DNA of 64,000 nucleotides. It comes from Plastoroseomonas hellenica (lineage in GTDB: Bacteria; Pseudomonadota; Alphaproteobacteria; Acetobacterales; Acetobacteraceae). The stretch is taken from positions 62,001 to 126,000 of the forward strand of contig NZ_JAAGBB010000019.1 of assembly GCF_018129085.1 (NCBI RefSeq), in the 5' to 3' direction. Under the pieces are notes generated by a model. It did not search any database. It saw only the letters and a program-made list of their open reading frames with translations, and had not been told where the DNA came from. Shown here piece after piece: positions 31,897-40,210 of this stretch (position 1 is its first letter; each line of letters starts with the position of its first letter). The position numbers were made by a program, and so were the translations under genes.

Positions 31897-33525
31897 TCAG
31901 GCGAGTGTCGTCAGATCCTGGAACCAATGCTGCGCCTGGGTGTAGCCGCGCACATTGCGCCCCAGCGCATGCGGGTTGGTGTCGTGCACCACATAGACCA
32001 GCAGCGCCTCATCCACCGCCTTCTCATGCACCTTGGCCATCAGTCGATCGACCTCTTCCATGTCGAAGGTGCGGAGCGCGGTGTCGATCAGACGGTCCAT
32101 CTCCGCGTCGCGGTAGTGGGACCAGTTCACGCCGGTCGGCGCGATCTGGTTGGAATGGAAGAAGCGCACCAGCGCATAGAGCGGGTCGGAGGTGACATAG
32201 GCGACGTTGTTCGCGGTGATGCCGCCGCGCGCCAGCTCGCCCGCCGCACCCTGGCGCCAGCAGGTGTAGAGCACCTCCAGCTCCACCGCCTGGAACTCGA
32301 TCTCGACGCCGATCTCGCGGAAGGCCGCCTGGCAGTATTCGTTGATCGGCAGCGACAGCATCTGGCCCGAACCGCCGGTCGCGATCAGGAACTTGGTGCG
32401 TAGCGGGTTGCGGGTGGAGAAGCCCGCCGCCTGCACCAGCCGCCGCGCCTCCTCCGGATCGTATTTGATCTGGAAGCTCGGATTGCCGAACCAGGGCGAG
32501 GAGGGGTCGACCATGCCGGCCGCCGGCTTTGCCAGCCCGTTCATGAGCTGCACGACCTCGTCGCGGTTGATCGCGAGGTTCATGGCCTTTCGCAGCCGGA
32601 GGTCGCGCCAGGGCGAGCCCTCCAGCAGCGACAGGTGGTAGTTCCAGACATGCGGCGTCACGTTCTCGACGATGCGGCTGCCGCCCTGGCGCAGGCGCGC
32701 CACCACGTCGGGCGCCGGCGTCTCGATCAGGTCCACCTGGCCGGTGAGCAGCGCGTTGCTGCGCGTCACCGCCTCCGGCGCGCAGACCAGGATGATGCGG
32801 TCGGCCTTTGCCATCCGCGCCGGGTTCCAGTAGCCGGGGTTCTTCAGGAGCTCCACCGAGGCGCGCGGCACCAGCCGCCCCATCCGGAAGGGCCCGGTGC
32901 CGGAAGGCTCGTTGGCGAAGCGCTCCCAACTCCGCCCGAGTTTTTCGTATTGCGCGGGGGAGGAGATCAGGAACCACAGCATCTGGTAGGGGAAGATGCT
33001 GTCCACGGCCTTCGTCGTGACCTCGACCGTCATGGCATCGAGCTTCCGCCAGGAGGCGACGGAGGGCAGGCGCGGCCGCACCTGCGCGGATTGGCGGTTG
33101 TCGAAATGCGGTGCCTGCGGGTTCAGCACCTTCTCGAAATTCCAGATCACCGCATCGGCGTCGAAGGCGCTGCCGTCGTGGAAGGTCACGCCCGGCCGCA
33201 GCTTGAACACCCATTTGGTCCGGTCCGCCGGATCCGCCTCCCAGGAGGTCGCGAGGCCCGGCACCAGCTTCCCCGGCCGCTCCGCCACATCCATCTCCCA
33301 GGCGACCAGCGGGTCGTAGAGCGTGTAGCCGGTGAACTGATAGGCGCCCGCGCCGCGGTCCGGCTGGCCGGTGGTCAGCGGCACATCGGCCATGGAGATG
33401 CCGTAGCGCAGCACCCGCTCCCCGCCCGCGCTTTGGGCAAGGGCGCCCGGCACCGCCTGCGGCATGGCCAGGCCGAAGGCACCGGCGCCGAGCAAGGCGC
33501 GGCGGGAAAGGCTGGAAAGCGGCAT
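31897..33525 (-). CDS. family-5 (peptide/nickel-type) ABC solute-binding protein
   Basis: The 542-residue protein starts with a Tat-like signal (SRRALLGAGAFGLAM), followed by the SBP_bac_5 fold: PGLATSWEADPADRTKWVFKLRPGVTFHDGS, then LRKAMNLAINRDEVVQLMNG. Family members bind peptides, nickel chelates, opines or other bulky ligands in the periplasm. No permease or ATPase gene is adjacent. It is the second gene after a TPP riboswitch, 88 bases from the first receptor and with a strong hairpin between. Ligand unknown; a thiamine-related ligand is inferred from the riboswitch only. Confidence 0.9.
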   Translation of the reverse strand: MPLSSLSRRALLGAGAFGLAMPQAVPGALAQSAGGERVLRYGISMADVPLTTGQPDRGAGAYQFTGYTLYDPLVAWEMDVAERPGKLVPGLATSWEADPADRTKWVFKLRPGVTFHDGSAFDADAVIWNFEKVLNPQAPHFDNRQSAQVRPRLPSVASWRKLDAMTVEVTTKAVDSIFPYQMLWFLISSPAQYEKLGRSWERFANEPSGTGPFRMGRLVPRASVELLKNPGYWNPARMAKADRIILVCAPEAVTRSNALLTGQVDLIETPAPDVVARLRQGGSRIVENVTPHVWNYHLSLLEGSPWRDLRLRKAMNLAINRDEVVQLMNGLAKPAAGMVDPSSPWFGNPSFQIKYDPEEARRLVQAAGFSTRNPLRTKFLIATGGSGQMLSLPINEYCQAAFREIGVEIEFQAVELEVLYTCWRQGAAGELARGGITANNVAYVTSDPLYALVRFFHSNQIAPTGVNWSHYRDAEMDRLIDTALRTFDMEEVDRLMAKVHEKAVDEALLVYVVHDTNPHALGRNVRGYTQAQHWFQDLTTLA

Positions 33526-33569
33526 GGAGAGGTCCCCGGGCGAATGGTGTGCCCGAGGCTTGGCAAGCG

Positions 33570-33602
33570 GCATGCCGGGAGGACGCGTCCCTCCCGGCAT
33601 GC
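33570..33602 (-). terminator. 13-bp perfect hairpin between two solute-binding protein genes
   Basis: GCATGCCGGGAGG (33570-33582) pairs perfectly with CCTCCCGGCATGC (33590-33602) around a seven-base loop. It begins 12 bases after the stop of the upstream receptor gene on the minus strand. It could terminate most transcripts or stabilise the 3' end of the first cistron, lowering expression of the second receptor. Confidence 0.6.
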
Positions 33603-33613
33603 GCCTGCCCCAC

Positions 33614-35176
33614 CTATCCCCGCCGCAGGTTCCACAGCATCGGGTTCGGGCCTTGCAGCACGCCGGAGAGGTCGGCGCGGAAGGCCGTGCGCAGGCGGAA
33701 CAGGCCGGTCGGCGCGAAGGGCACGGCGTCCCAGGCGCGGCGCTGCAGCTCCTCCATGGCGGCGGCCTGGGCGTCCTCGTCCGGCGCCTCGGCCCAGGCG
33801 CGCATCGCGTCCTCGACGCCGGCGTCGCTCGGCCAGCCGAACCAGGCGCGCTCGCCATGCATGCGGATGATCGGGTTCAGCGCCGGGTTCGGGATGCCGG
33901 CCGAGGGGAAGTTGGTGTTGTGCAGGTTCCAGCCGCCCTGTGCCGGCGCCTCGCGCTTGGCGCGGCGGGCGATGGTGGTCGCCCAGTCCCCCTCCACCAG
34001 GTCGATCTGGAAACCGAGCCGCCGCATCAGGTCGGCGGTGACGCGGCCCTGCTGGGTGACGGCCGGAAAGTCGGTCGGGTTGATGTGCACGATCGGCCGC
34101 GCGAAGGCGCCGAGGTCACGGAGCGCCGCGCGGGTGCGATCGAGGTCGCGGGTCTCGGCCGGGAATTCGGTGGTCGCCGGCAGGCCGCAGGGGAACATGG
34201 CATGGCACTGGCGCCAGTCGTTCGGCATCGCGACGGCGGCCATGTAGTCGTTCTGCGGCAGGATGTCGCGGATCAGCCGCCGCACGCGCACGTCGTCGAA
34301 GGGCGGATGCAGGTGGTTGAAGCGCAGGAAGCCCAGGAAGCCGTTCAGGTCGTAGATCTGGGTGCGGATGTTGCGGTCGCGCTGCAGCACCGGCACCAGG
34401 TCGGGCAGCGGATACTCGATCCAATCGATTTCGCCCGTCTGCAGTGCCGCGGCGGCGGTGCCGCCATCGGGGATCCAGGCCAGCTCCAGCCGGTCGAAAT
34501 GCACCCGCTTGCCGCCGGAGGCGCTCTCCGCCGGCTCGTCGCGCGGCAGATAGGCGTCGTTCTTCGCATAGGCTGCCTGGGCGCCCTGGATGTAGTCGGC
34601 GGCGATCCATTTCCACGGCCCGCTGCCGGTCATGTCGGTGATCGGGCGATCGGCGGGGGTCATCGCCGTGCGCTCCGGCAGCATGAAGCAGGGGGAGGAG
34701 GCGGGCTTCGCCAGCGCGTCGAGCAGCGCCGGGAAGGGCCGCGTCAGCCGCAGCGTGATGGTGCGGTCATCGGCCGCGACCCAGTCCGCGACCACCGCCG
34801 CCAGCAATTGCCCGAAGGGGTCGCGCACCGCCCAGCGGCGGATGGAGGCAATGCAGTCCCGCGCCCGTACCGGCTCCCCGTCATGGAAGCGGAGCCCGTC
34901 GCGCAGGCGGATCCGCCAGGTGCGGCCGTCATCGGAGACCTCGTGCCCTGCCGCCATCTGCGGGCGCGGGCGCAGCGCGGCGTCGGGCGCGTAGAGCGTG
35001 TCGAAGACGCAGCAGCCATGGGTCGTCACGATCGTCGTCGGGTTGAACATCGGATCGAGCGCGGCCAGCGCCGCCTGCGGCATGAAGCGCAGCGTGCGGG
35101 CGCGCATGCCCTGCGCGATGCCGGGCGCGGGCAATGCCGCGGCCAGCGCGGCGGCGAGCAGTGGACGACGGCGCAT
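33614..35176 (-). CDS. family-5 ABC solute-binding protein under TPP riboswitch control
   Basis: The 520-residue protein begins with a signal peptide (RRRPLLAAALAAALPAPGIAQ). It has the SBP_bac_5 features VSDDGRTWRIRLRDGLRFHDGEPV and VRRLIRDILPQNDYMAAV. It is a periplasmic receptor of the oligopeptide/dipeptide class. The gene lies 75 bases downstream of a TPP riboswitch aptamer, so it should be shut off when thiamine pyrophosphate is plentiful. That makes a thiamine precursor, thiamine itself or a thiamine-containing compound a plausible ligand; this is inference. No transport membrane subunits are encoded nearby. ATG 35176 has GGAGGGA seven bases upstream. Confidence 0.92.
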   Translation of the reverse strand: MRRRPLLAAALAAALPAPGIAQGMRARTLRFMPQAALAALDPMFNPTTIVTTHGCCVFDTLYAPDAALRPRPQMAAGHEVSDDGRTWRIRLRDGLRFHDGEPVRARDCIASIRRWAVRDPFGQLLAAVVADWVAADDRTITLRLTRPFPALLDALAKPASSPCFMLPERTAMTPADRPITDMTGSGPWKWIAADYIQGAQAAYAKNDAYLPRDEPAESASGGKRVHFDRLELAWIPDGGTAAAALQTGEIDWIEYPLPDLVPVLQRDRNIRTQIYDLNGFLGFLRFNHLHPPFDDVRVRRLIRDILPQNDYMAAVAMPNDWRQCHAMFPCGLPATTEFPAETRDLDRTRAALRDLGAFARPIVHINPTDFPAVTQQGRVTADLMRRLGFQIDLVEGDWATTIARRAKREAPAQGGWNLHNTNFPSAGIPNPALNPIIRMHGERAWFGWPSDAGVEDAMRAWAEAPDEDAQAAAMEELQRRAWDAVPFAPTGLFRLRTAFRADLSGVLQGPNPMLWNLRRG

Positions 35177-35191
35177 CGCATTCCCTCCAGG

Positions 35192-35209
35192 CGCCCGGGA
35201 TGGCGGGCG
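35192..35209 (-). promoter_or_regulatory. hairpin adjoining the ribosome-binding site, possible riboswitch expression platform
   Basis: CGCCCG and CGGGCG pair perfectly around a six-base loop, directly before the GGAGGG ribosome-binding site (35183-35188) of the receptor gene. It lies between the TPP aptamer and the start codon and could take part in translational control. Confidence 0.45.
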
Positions 35210-35251
35210 ACGGAAGACGGCAATGATCCACGGGGCTCAGCCGGGGTCGCG

Positions 35252-35343
35252 CACCGCTCCCTTCGCCGGTCCTAACCGGATCAGGTTCCATGGGTCGCGG
35301 GATCGCCCCGCCTCTCAGCCCCCGATCGGGGCTCCCCCAGGTG
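35252..35343 (-). promoter_or_regulatory. TPP riboswitch (THI element)
   Basis: Read on the minus strand, the element contains the conserved TPP aptamer blocks in order: GGGGGAGCC, GGGCTGAGAGG, GACCC, GAACCTGATC and GGTTAGGACCGGCGAAGGGA. The ends CACC and GGTG close P1. The pyrimidine-binding CTGAGA and the pyrophosphate-binding CCGGCGAAGGGA segments are intact. It lies 75 bases upstream of the family-5 receptor gene and is separated by 66 bases from the end of hldE. TPP binding normally switches the downstream gene off. Confidence 0.95.
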
Positions 35344-35409
35344 TCGCGGAAGTCATGCGCCGGCGGCGGCGCGGGGGCAAGGGTGGCGCTTCAGCAGCCG
35401 TCGCCAACC

Positions 35410-36900
35410 TCAACCCTTGATACGGGCCACCGTGGCCGTGGTGCTCTGCCCGGGGAGCAGTTCGGCCAGCCGCACCTGGCCGCCCCATTCGGCGATCAGG
35501 TCGCCGCCCACCACCTGCTCGACAGTATAGTCGGCGCCCTTCACCAGCACCTCCGGCCGCAGCAGGCGGATCAGGTCGACCGGCGTGTCCTCGTCGAAGA
35601 CGGTGACGCAGTCGACGCTCGCCAGCGACGCCAGCACCGCCGCCCGCGCCGCCTCCGATTGGATCGGCCGGGCCGCGCCCTTCAGGCGCTTCACGCTGGC
35701 GTCCGAATTCAGCCCGACCACCAGCCGGTCGCACCAGCTCCGCGCCTGTTCCAGCAGATGGACATGGCCGGGGTGCAGCAGGTCGAAGCAGCCATTGGTG
35801 AAGCCGATGCGCCAGCCGCGTCGGCGCCAGCGCTCCACCTGCTCCTGCGCGGCGGGGCGCGAGCACACCTTGCGGAGCGCGCCGCGCTCGACCGAGAGCG
35901 CTTCGATCAGGTCCTCGTCGCGAGCGACCGCGGTGCCGACCTTGCCGACCACGATCCCGGCCGCGATGTTTGCCAGCCGCGCAGCGACCGCCAGCGGCTG
36001 GCCAGCGGCGAGTGCCGCGGACAGCAACGCCATGACGGTGTCGCCAGCGCCGGAGACGTCGTGCACCTCCGCGGCCTCGGCCGGGAAGTGGCGGACGACA
36101 TCGCCTTCGAGGAGGGTCATGCCATCCTCGCTGCGGGTCACCAGCACGGCGTTGAAGCCGTACTCGGCCTGGACCTTGCGGGCGGCGGCGACGATCGCCT
36201 CCTCGGTGTCGACCGGCATGCCGGTGGCTTCGCTGAGCTCGGCGCGGTTCGGGGTGATCAGGTCGGCGCCGGCATAGCGGCTGTAGTCGCGCCCCTTGGG
36301 ATCGACCAGCACCCGGCGCCCGGCGGTACGCGCCGCCTGGATCAGCCGTTGCGCGGTGTCTGCACTGAGCACGCCCTTGCCGTAGTCCGACAGCACCATG
36401 ACCGCGGTCGCCGCGATCGCGTCCGACGCGATCCGCACCAGCCGGTCGGCCAGCCGCGGATGTACCGGGCTGACAATTTCGTGGTCGGCACGCAGGAGTT
36501 GCTGGCCGGCGGCGATGAATCGCGTTTTGGTTGTGGTGGCGCGGCCACCCTGGACCAGCAGCCAGGGCTCGACCCCGGGCTGGCCGCCGATCAGGCCGGT
36601 CAGATCGCTACCCGACTGGTCGTCGCCGACCACCGAGACGAAGGCGACCGCGGTGCCGACGGCGGTGAGGTTGCGCACGACATTGCCGGCGCCCCCCGGC
36701 ATCGCCACTTCGCGCTCCACCGCCAGCACCGGCACCGGCGCTTCCGGGCTGACGCGCCGCACGTCGCCGTAGACGTAACGGTCGAGCATGGCGTCACCCA
36801 CCACCAGCACGCTGCCGCGTTTCAGGGTGCGAATCGCCTCGACGAGCTCGGAAGCCGGGGGATCACTGAGCGGCCGATCGGCCGGCGATGCTGGCTGCAT
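35410..36900 (-). CDS. hldE: bifunctional heptose-7-phosphate kinase / heptose-1-phosphate adenylyltransferase
   Basis: The 496-residue protein is a two-domain fusion. Residues ~25-330 form a PfkB-type kinase (VVGDAMLDRYVYGDVRR, PGGAGNVVRNL, and the catalytic DVSGAGDTVMA). Residues ~355-496 form a nucleotidyltransferase with GFTNGCFDLLHPGHVHLLEQA. Together they convert D-glycero-manno-heptose 7-phosphate towards ADP-heptose for the LPS core. The organism therefore probably makes heptose-containing LPS. ATG 36900 is preferred to an in-frame TTG at 36918. It is a single gene divergent from the EAL-like protein. Confidence 0.96.
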   Translation of the reverse strand: MQPASPADRPLSDPPASELVEAIRTLKRGSVLVVGDAMLDRYVYGDVRRVSPEAPVPVLAVEREVAMPGGAGNVVRNLTAVGTAVAFVSVVGDDQSGSDLTGLIGGQPGVEPWLLVQGGRATTTKTRFIAAGQQLLRADHEIVSPVHPRLADRLVRIASDAIAATAVMVLSDYGKGVLSADTAQRLIQAARTAGRRVLVDPKGRDYSRYAGADLITPNRAELSEATGMPVDTEEAIVAAARKVQAEYGFNAVLVTRSEDGMTLLEGDVVRHFPAEAAEVHDVSGAGDTVMALLSAALAAGQPLAVAARLANIAAGIVVGKVGTAVARDEDLIEALSVERGALRKVCSRPAAQEQVERWRRRGWRIGFTNGCFDLLHPGHVHLLEQARSWCDRLVVGLNSDASVKRLKGAARPIQSEAARAAVLASLASVDCVTVFDEDTPVDLIRLLRPEVLVKGADYTVEQVVGGDLIAEWGGQVRLAELLPGQSTTATVARIKG

Positions 36901-36978
36901 CCGGATCGCGTAGCCCAACCGTCACCAAAGGCGCAAGGCGGGGCGCGGCGCCGCCCCTCTTCGCCAGGCCCCAAGTCC

Positions 36979-37134
36979 GCGGCCGCAGGCCGCCCCTGGT
37001 TCCTGCGGGGCGAGGCGAAGCCGATGCCCCGGGGCCGCGCATGCGGCCCCGCGCGCGACCGACCGTTGCCGCCAGCGCGCCCTGACAGCGCGGAAGCCAA
37101 GGGGTGCGGATGCGCCCCGCCCGGCACCTGAGGG
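36979..37134 (+). repeat. R1 dispersed intergenic repeat, copy 7
   Basis: This full-length forward copy is in the 359-base gap (36901-37259) between divergent hldE and the EAL-like gene, so it adjoins both promoters. The gap holds little else: about 80 bases of unremarkable sequence on the hldE side and about 125 on the other side. Confidence 0.87.
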
Positions 37135-37259
37135 CGAAAAAATCATCCTAATCCTTCCTTCAGCATCGCCATGGGAGCCTCGCGATCCAACCCTTGCAGG
37201 ATGCGAGGTACCATGCCCCTCCCGCGCGATTCCGCCGCGCCGATGCCGCCGGGGGACCG

Positions 37260-38459
37260 ATGCTGGCCCACCGGGTGATGCCCGATCGGCCGCCGCGGTC
37301 GCCCTTCGCCAATCCCGGCGCGATCGAGCTCGCGGCGCTGGTGCGCGACGCCGTGGCCTGCGGCGCGGAGCGGGAGGTACTGCTGCTCCGTCTGTCCGGG
37401 CTGACGGCGGCGCAGCGCCGGGGCCATCACCGCCGGCTCATCGAGGATGTCTGGTATCCGCTGCGTCGTGCGACGCGTGCCCAGGTCTTCGATCTGCCGA
37501 ATGGCGATGCGGTGGCAGTGGAAGCGCCGCCGGCCAACCATCTGGCGCGCATCCGCGCGGCCTTCGGGGAGATGCTGGACGGGCAGCAGGGCGTCACCGT
37601 CGATGGGCTCCTGCAGCAGCTCCGCCTGCCGCAGCAGGCGGCCGCGGTGATGGCGATGGTCGAGAGCGTGCTCGGCCTGGCGGGCGAGGCTCCGCCGGCC
37701 CCATCGATGGGCGGTCGTCCGGTGCTCGACGCGGCCGCCGTGCAGGCGGCGGAACAGGTGCTCGCCATCGCCGATATCGAGCCGGTGCTGCGCCGCGGCT
37801 GGGCCTGCCGGCTGGAGCCCGGCGGCGGCGCGCCGGAGCCCTGCTGGGAGGAGCGGCGCATCGACATGGCGGCGCTGTGCGCCGCGGTGCTGCCCGACCA
37901 TGATCCGGGCGCGGCACCCGATCTGTACCGGCGCCTGCGCTGTGCCGCCGATCGCCGCCTGCTGGCCGGGCTGGCGCGGCCGGACGTGCTGCGCCGCCCG
38001 CGCGACCGCTGCCTGTCGCTGACGCCCGAGGCGGTGCTGAGCCAGGAATTCCTGCGCCTCGACACGTTGCTGCCGGCGGCACTGCGCGCACGGCTGACGA
38101 TCGCGATGCCGATCGCGGATGTGCTGGCCGATCCTGAAGGCTTCGCGCCGCTGCAGGCCGACCTGCTCGGCCGCGGCCTTCGGCTGGCGCTCGAGATCGA
38201 TGCCGCGGCGGAGCCGCCGCTGATCCGGGTGGCGGCGGCCGGCTTCGGCCTGCTCTGCCTGGGCTGGAGCGCCGCGCTGCCGGCCTTGGGCTCGCCCGAG
38301 GCCCGCGCCCTCGCCGATGCGCTGCCGCGGGACCGCAACCGCATGATACTGACCGGCGTCGACCGCCCCGCGGCCATCGCCTGGGGCTGGGAGATGGGAT
38401 TCCGCCTCTTCTCCGGCCGGCTGATCGAACGGCGCCGGCAGTTGGTGCAGGATCTGTAG
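37260..38459 (+). CDS. unknown protein with a degenerate EAL-like C-terminal region
   Basis: The 399-residue protein has no signal peptide or membrane segment. The first ~240 residues are helical and unfamiliar. The last ~130 follow the EAL-domain plan: a strand with ALEID, a turn, then MILTGVDRPAAIAWGWEMGFRLFSGRLI. The last part aligns in pattern with the EGVE...GcdxxQGY end of EAL phosphodiesterases. The EAL tripeptide and metal-binding acidic residues are missing, so it should be catalytically dead and may instead bind c-di-GMP or a protein. The start is ATG 37260; ATG 37278 is an alternative. The EAL relation is inference. Confidence 0.6.
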   Translation: MLAHRVMPDRPPRSPFANPGAIELAALVRDAVACGAEREVLLLRLSGLTAAQRRGHHRRLIEDVWYPLRRATRAQVFDLPNGDAVAVEAPPANHLARIRAAFGEMLDGQQGVTVDGLLQQLRLPQQAAAVMAMVESVLGLAGEAPPAPSMGGRPVLDAAAVQAAEQVLAIADIEPVLRRGWACRLEPGGGAPEPCWEERRIDMAALCAAVLPDHDPGAAPDLYRRLRCAADRRLLAGLARPDVLRRPRDRCLSLTPEAVLSQEFLRLDTLLPAALRARLTIAMPIADVLADPEGFAPLQADLLGRGLRLALEIDAAAEPPLIRVAAAGFGLLCLGWSAALPALGSPEARALADALPRDRNRMILTGVDRPAAIAWGWEMGFRLFSGRLIERRRQLVQDL

Positions 38460-38522
38460 GGAGCGCACCGTCACGCCATTGCGGCTTGGCGACCCGCGCC
38501 GGAGGGCCGATATGGTCCGGCG

Positions 38523-39296
38523 ATGACCCCGCCCGCGCTGCTGATCGAAAACCTGGCCAAGACCTACCCGGCGCGGAAGGGCGCCGCACCGCCGAAGCCG
38601 GCGGTGGATGGCCTGTCCTTCACCCTGCCGCAGGGCGCGACCTGGGGGCTGCTCGGCGGCAACGGCGCCGGCAAGACCACCACCATCGCGATGCTGCTCG
38701 GCCTGCTGGTGCCGAGCGGCGGGCGCGTCCTGGCGCTCGGCCATGACATGGCGACCGACCGCTTCGCCGCACTCGCGCGGATGAATTTCTCCTCGCCCTA
38801 TGTCGCGTTGCCGCATCGGCTCTCGGTCGCGGAGAATCTGCGCATCTACGCGCATCTCTACGATATCAGCGACACCGAGGCGCGGATCGCCGAGCTCGCC
38901 CGCGACCTGCAGCTCGGGGATCTGCTGGACCGCCCCGCCGGGCAGCTCTCCGCCGGGCAGAAGACCCGCGTCGCGCTGGCCAAGGCGCTGATCAACCGGC
39001 CCGCGCTGCTGCTGCTCGACGAGCCGACCGCGAGCCTCGATCCCGATACCGGCGACTGGGTCAGGAGTTGGCTCGAACGCTACCGGGCGGAGAGCGGCTG
39101 CGCGATCCTGCTGGCGTCGCACAACATGGCGGAGGTCGAGCGCCTCTGCGCCCATGTGCTGATGCTGAAGGAAGGCAAGATCGTGGATCAGGGCAGCCCG
39201 GAGGCGCTGATCGCCCGCTACGGGCGGGAGGATCTGGAGCAGGTCTTCCTCGACATCGCGCGCGGCACCCGCGCCGAGACGGCGGAGGTGACGTGA
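38523..39296 (+). CDS. ABC transporter ATP-binding protein (ABC-2 exporter type)
   Basis: The 257-residue ATPase has Walker A GGNGAGKTT, a Q-loop region, the signature QLSAGQKTRVALAKAL, Walker B LLLLDEPTASLD and the switch His in LASHNMAE. It resembles ATPases of Nod/DrrA-like ABC-2 exporters. The stop overlaps the permease start by one base (TGATG), so the two form a dimeric exporter. Substrate unknown; drugs, polysaccharides or lipids are all possible. Confidence 0.93.
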   Translation: MTPPALLIENLAKTYPARKGAAPPKPAVDGLSFTLPQGATWGLLGGNGAGKTTTIAMLLGLLVPSGGRVLALGHDMATDRFAALARMNFSSPYVALPHRLSVAENLRIYAHLYDISDTEARIAELARDLQLGDLLDRPAGQLSAGQKTRVALAKALINRPALLLLDEPTASLDPDTGDWVRSWLERYRAESGCAILLASHNMAEVERLCAHVLMLKEGKIVDQGSPEALIARYGREDLEQVFLDIARGTRAETAEVT

Positions 39297-40210
39297 TGGG
39301 CGCGCCCGATGATCGGAGCGAAGGCCGCGGAGATCTGAATCGGCCGCGCCGCGACATACGGCGCGTGTCCGACACACGCGGAGAGCTCAATCGATCGCGC
39401 CACGACACACTTCGCGCGTCGCTGCGCCGCATCTGGGGACTGGTCTACCGCCACGTTGCGCTGTACCGCCGGTCCTGGCCGCGCCTCGTCGAGCTGATGT
39501 ACTGGCCGATCCTGCAGATGGTGGTCTGGGGCTTCATCACGACCTATGTCGCCGGCATGCAGCCGGGGACCGGCGCCGTCGCCGCCGGCGCGTTGCTCGG
39601 CGCCGTGCTGTTGTGGGAGATCGCGCTGCGCGGCCAGATGGGCTTCGCGCTCTCTTTCCTCGAGGAGATCTGGTCGCGCAACCTCGGCCATGTCTTCGTC
39701 TCGCCACTGCGCCCGCGGGAACTGGTGGCGGCGCTGATGACCATGAGCGTGATCCGCACCGCGGTCGGCGTGGTGCCGGCGATGCTGCTCGCCTGGCTGC
39801 TCTATGGCTTCGGCATCTTCACGCTGGGCCCCGCGGTGGTCGGCTTCTTCGCCGCGCTGATCATGATGGGCTGGGCGGTCGCCATGCTGGTCACCGCGCT
39901 GATCCTCCGTCACGGCGCGGGAGCGGAGGCGCTCGCCTGGAGCGTGCTGTTCGGCATCACGCCCTTCGCCGCGGTCTTCTACCCGGTCTCGGTGCTGCCC
40001 GCTTGGCTGCAGCCCTTCTCGCTCGCGATCCCGGCGGCGCATGTCTTCGAAGGGATGCGCGGCGCGCTGATCGGCGGCCACATGGCCTGGGACCACCTGG
40101 CCTATGCCTTCCTGCTCGATGCGGCCTGGCTGGCGGTCGCGGCCTGGGTCTTCATGCGCCAGTTCGAAGGGGCGCGGGTGCGGGGCGCGCTGCTCAACAT
40201 CGGGGAGTGA
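39296..40210 (+). CDS. ABC-2 type transporter permease
   Basis: The 304-residue protein has about six transmembrane helices from residue ~55 onward (LVELMYWPILQMVVWGFITTYV to the C-terminal AWLAVAAWVF). It matches ABC-2 permeases that pair with the preceding ATPase. The N-terminal ~45 residues are unusual: Arg/Asp-rich, with two copies of a G(D/E)LNR(P/S)R(R/H)D unit. It starts one base inside the ATPase stop and ends one base inside the next gene's start, giving a tightly coupled three-gene unit. Confidence 0.9.
   Translation: MGAPDDRSEGRGDLNRPRRDIRRVSDTRGELNRSRHDTLRASLRRIWGLVYRHVALYRRSWPRLVELMYWPILQMVVWGFITTYVAGMQPGTGAVAAGALLGAVLLWEIALRGQMGFALSFLEEIWSRNLGHVFVSPLRPRELVAALMTMSVIRTAVGVVPAMLLAWLLYGFGIFTLGPAVVGFFAALIMMGWAVAMLVTALILRHGAGAEALAWSVLFGITPFAAVFYPVSVLPAWLQPFSLAIPAAHVFEGMRGALIGGHMAWDHLAYAFLLDAAWLAVAAWVFMRQFEGARVRGALLNIGE
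39328..39412 (+). repeat. imperfect in-frame duplication at the permease N-terminus
   Basis: Two units of about 40 bases, each containing GAG-x-TC(A)ATCG and CGCGCC(G/A)CGACA, encode the G(D/E)LNR(P/S)R(R/H)D segments. The reading frame is kept. The units come just before the first membrane helix. Confidence 0.55.
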
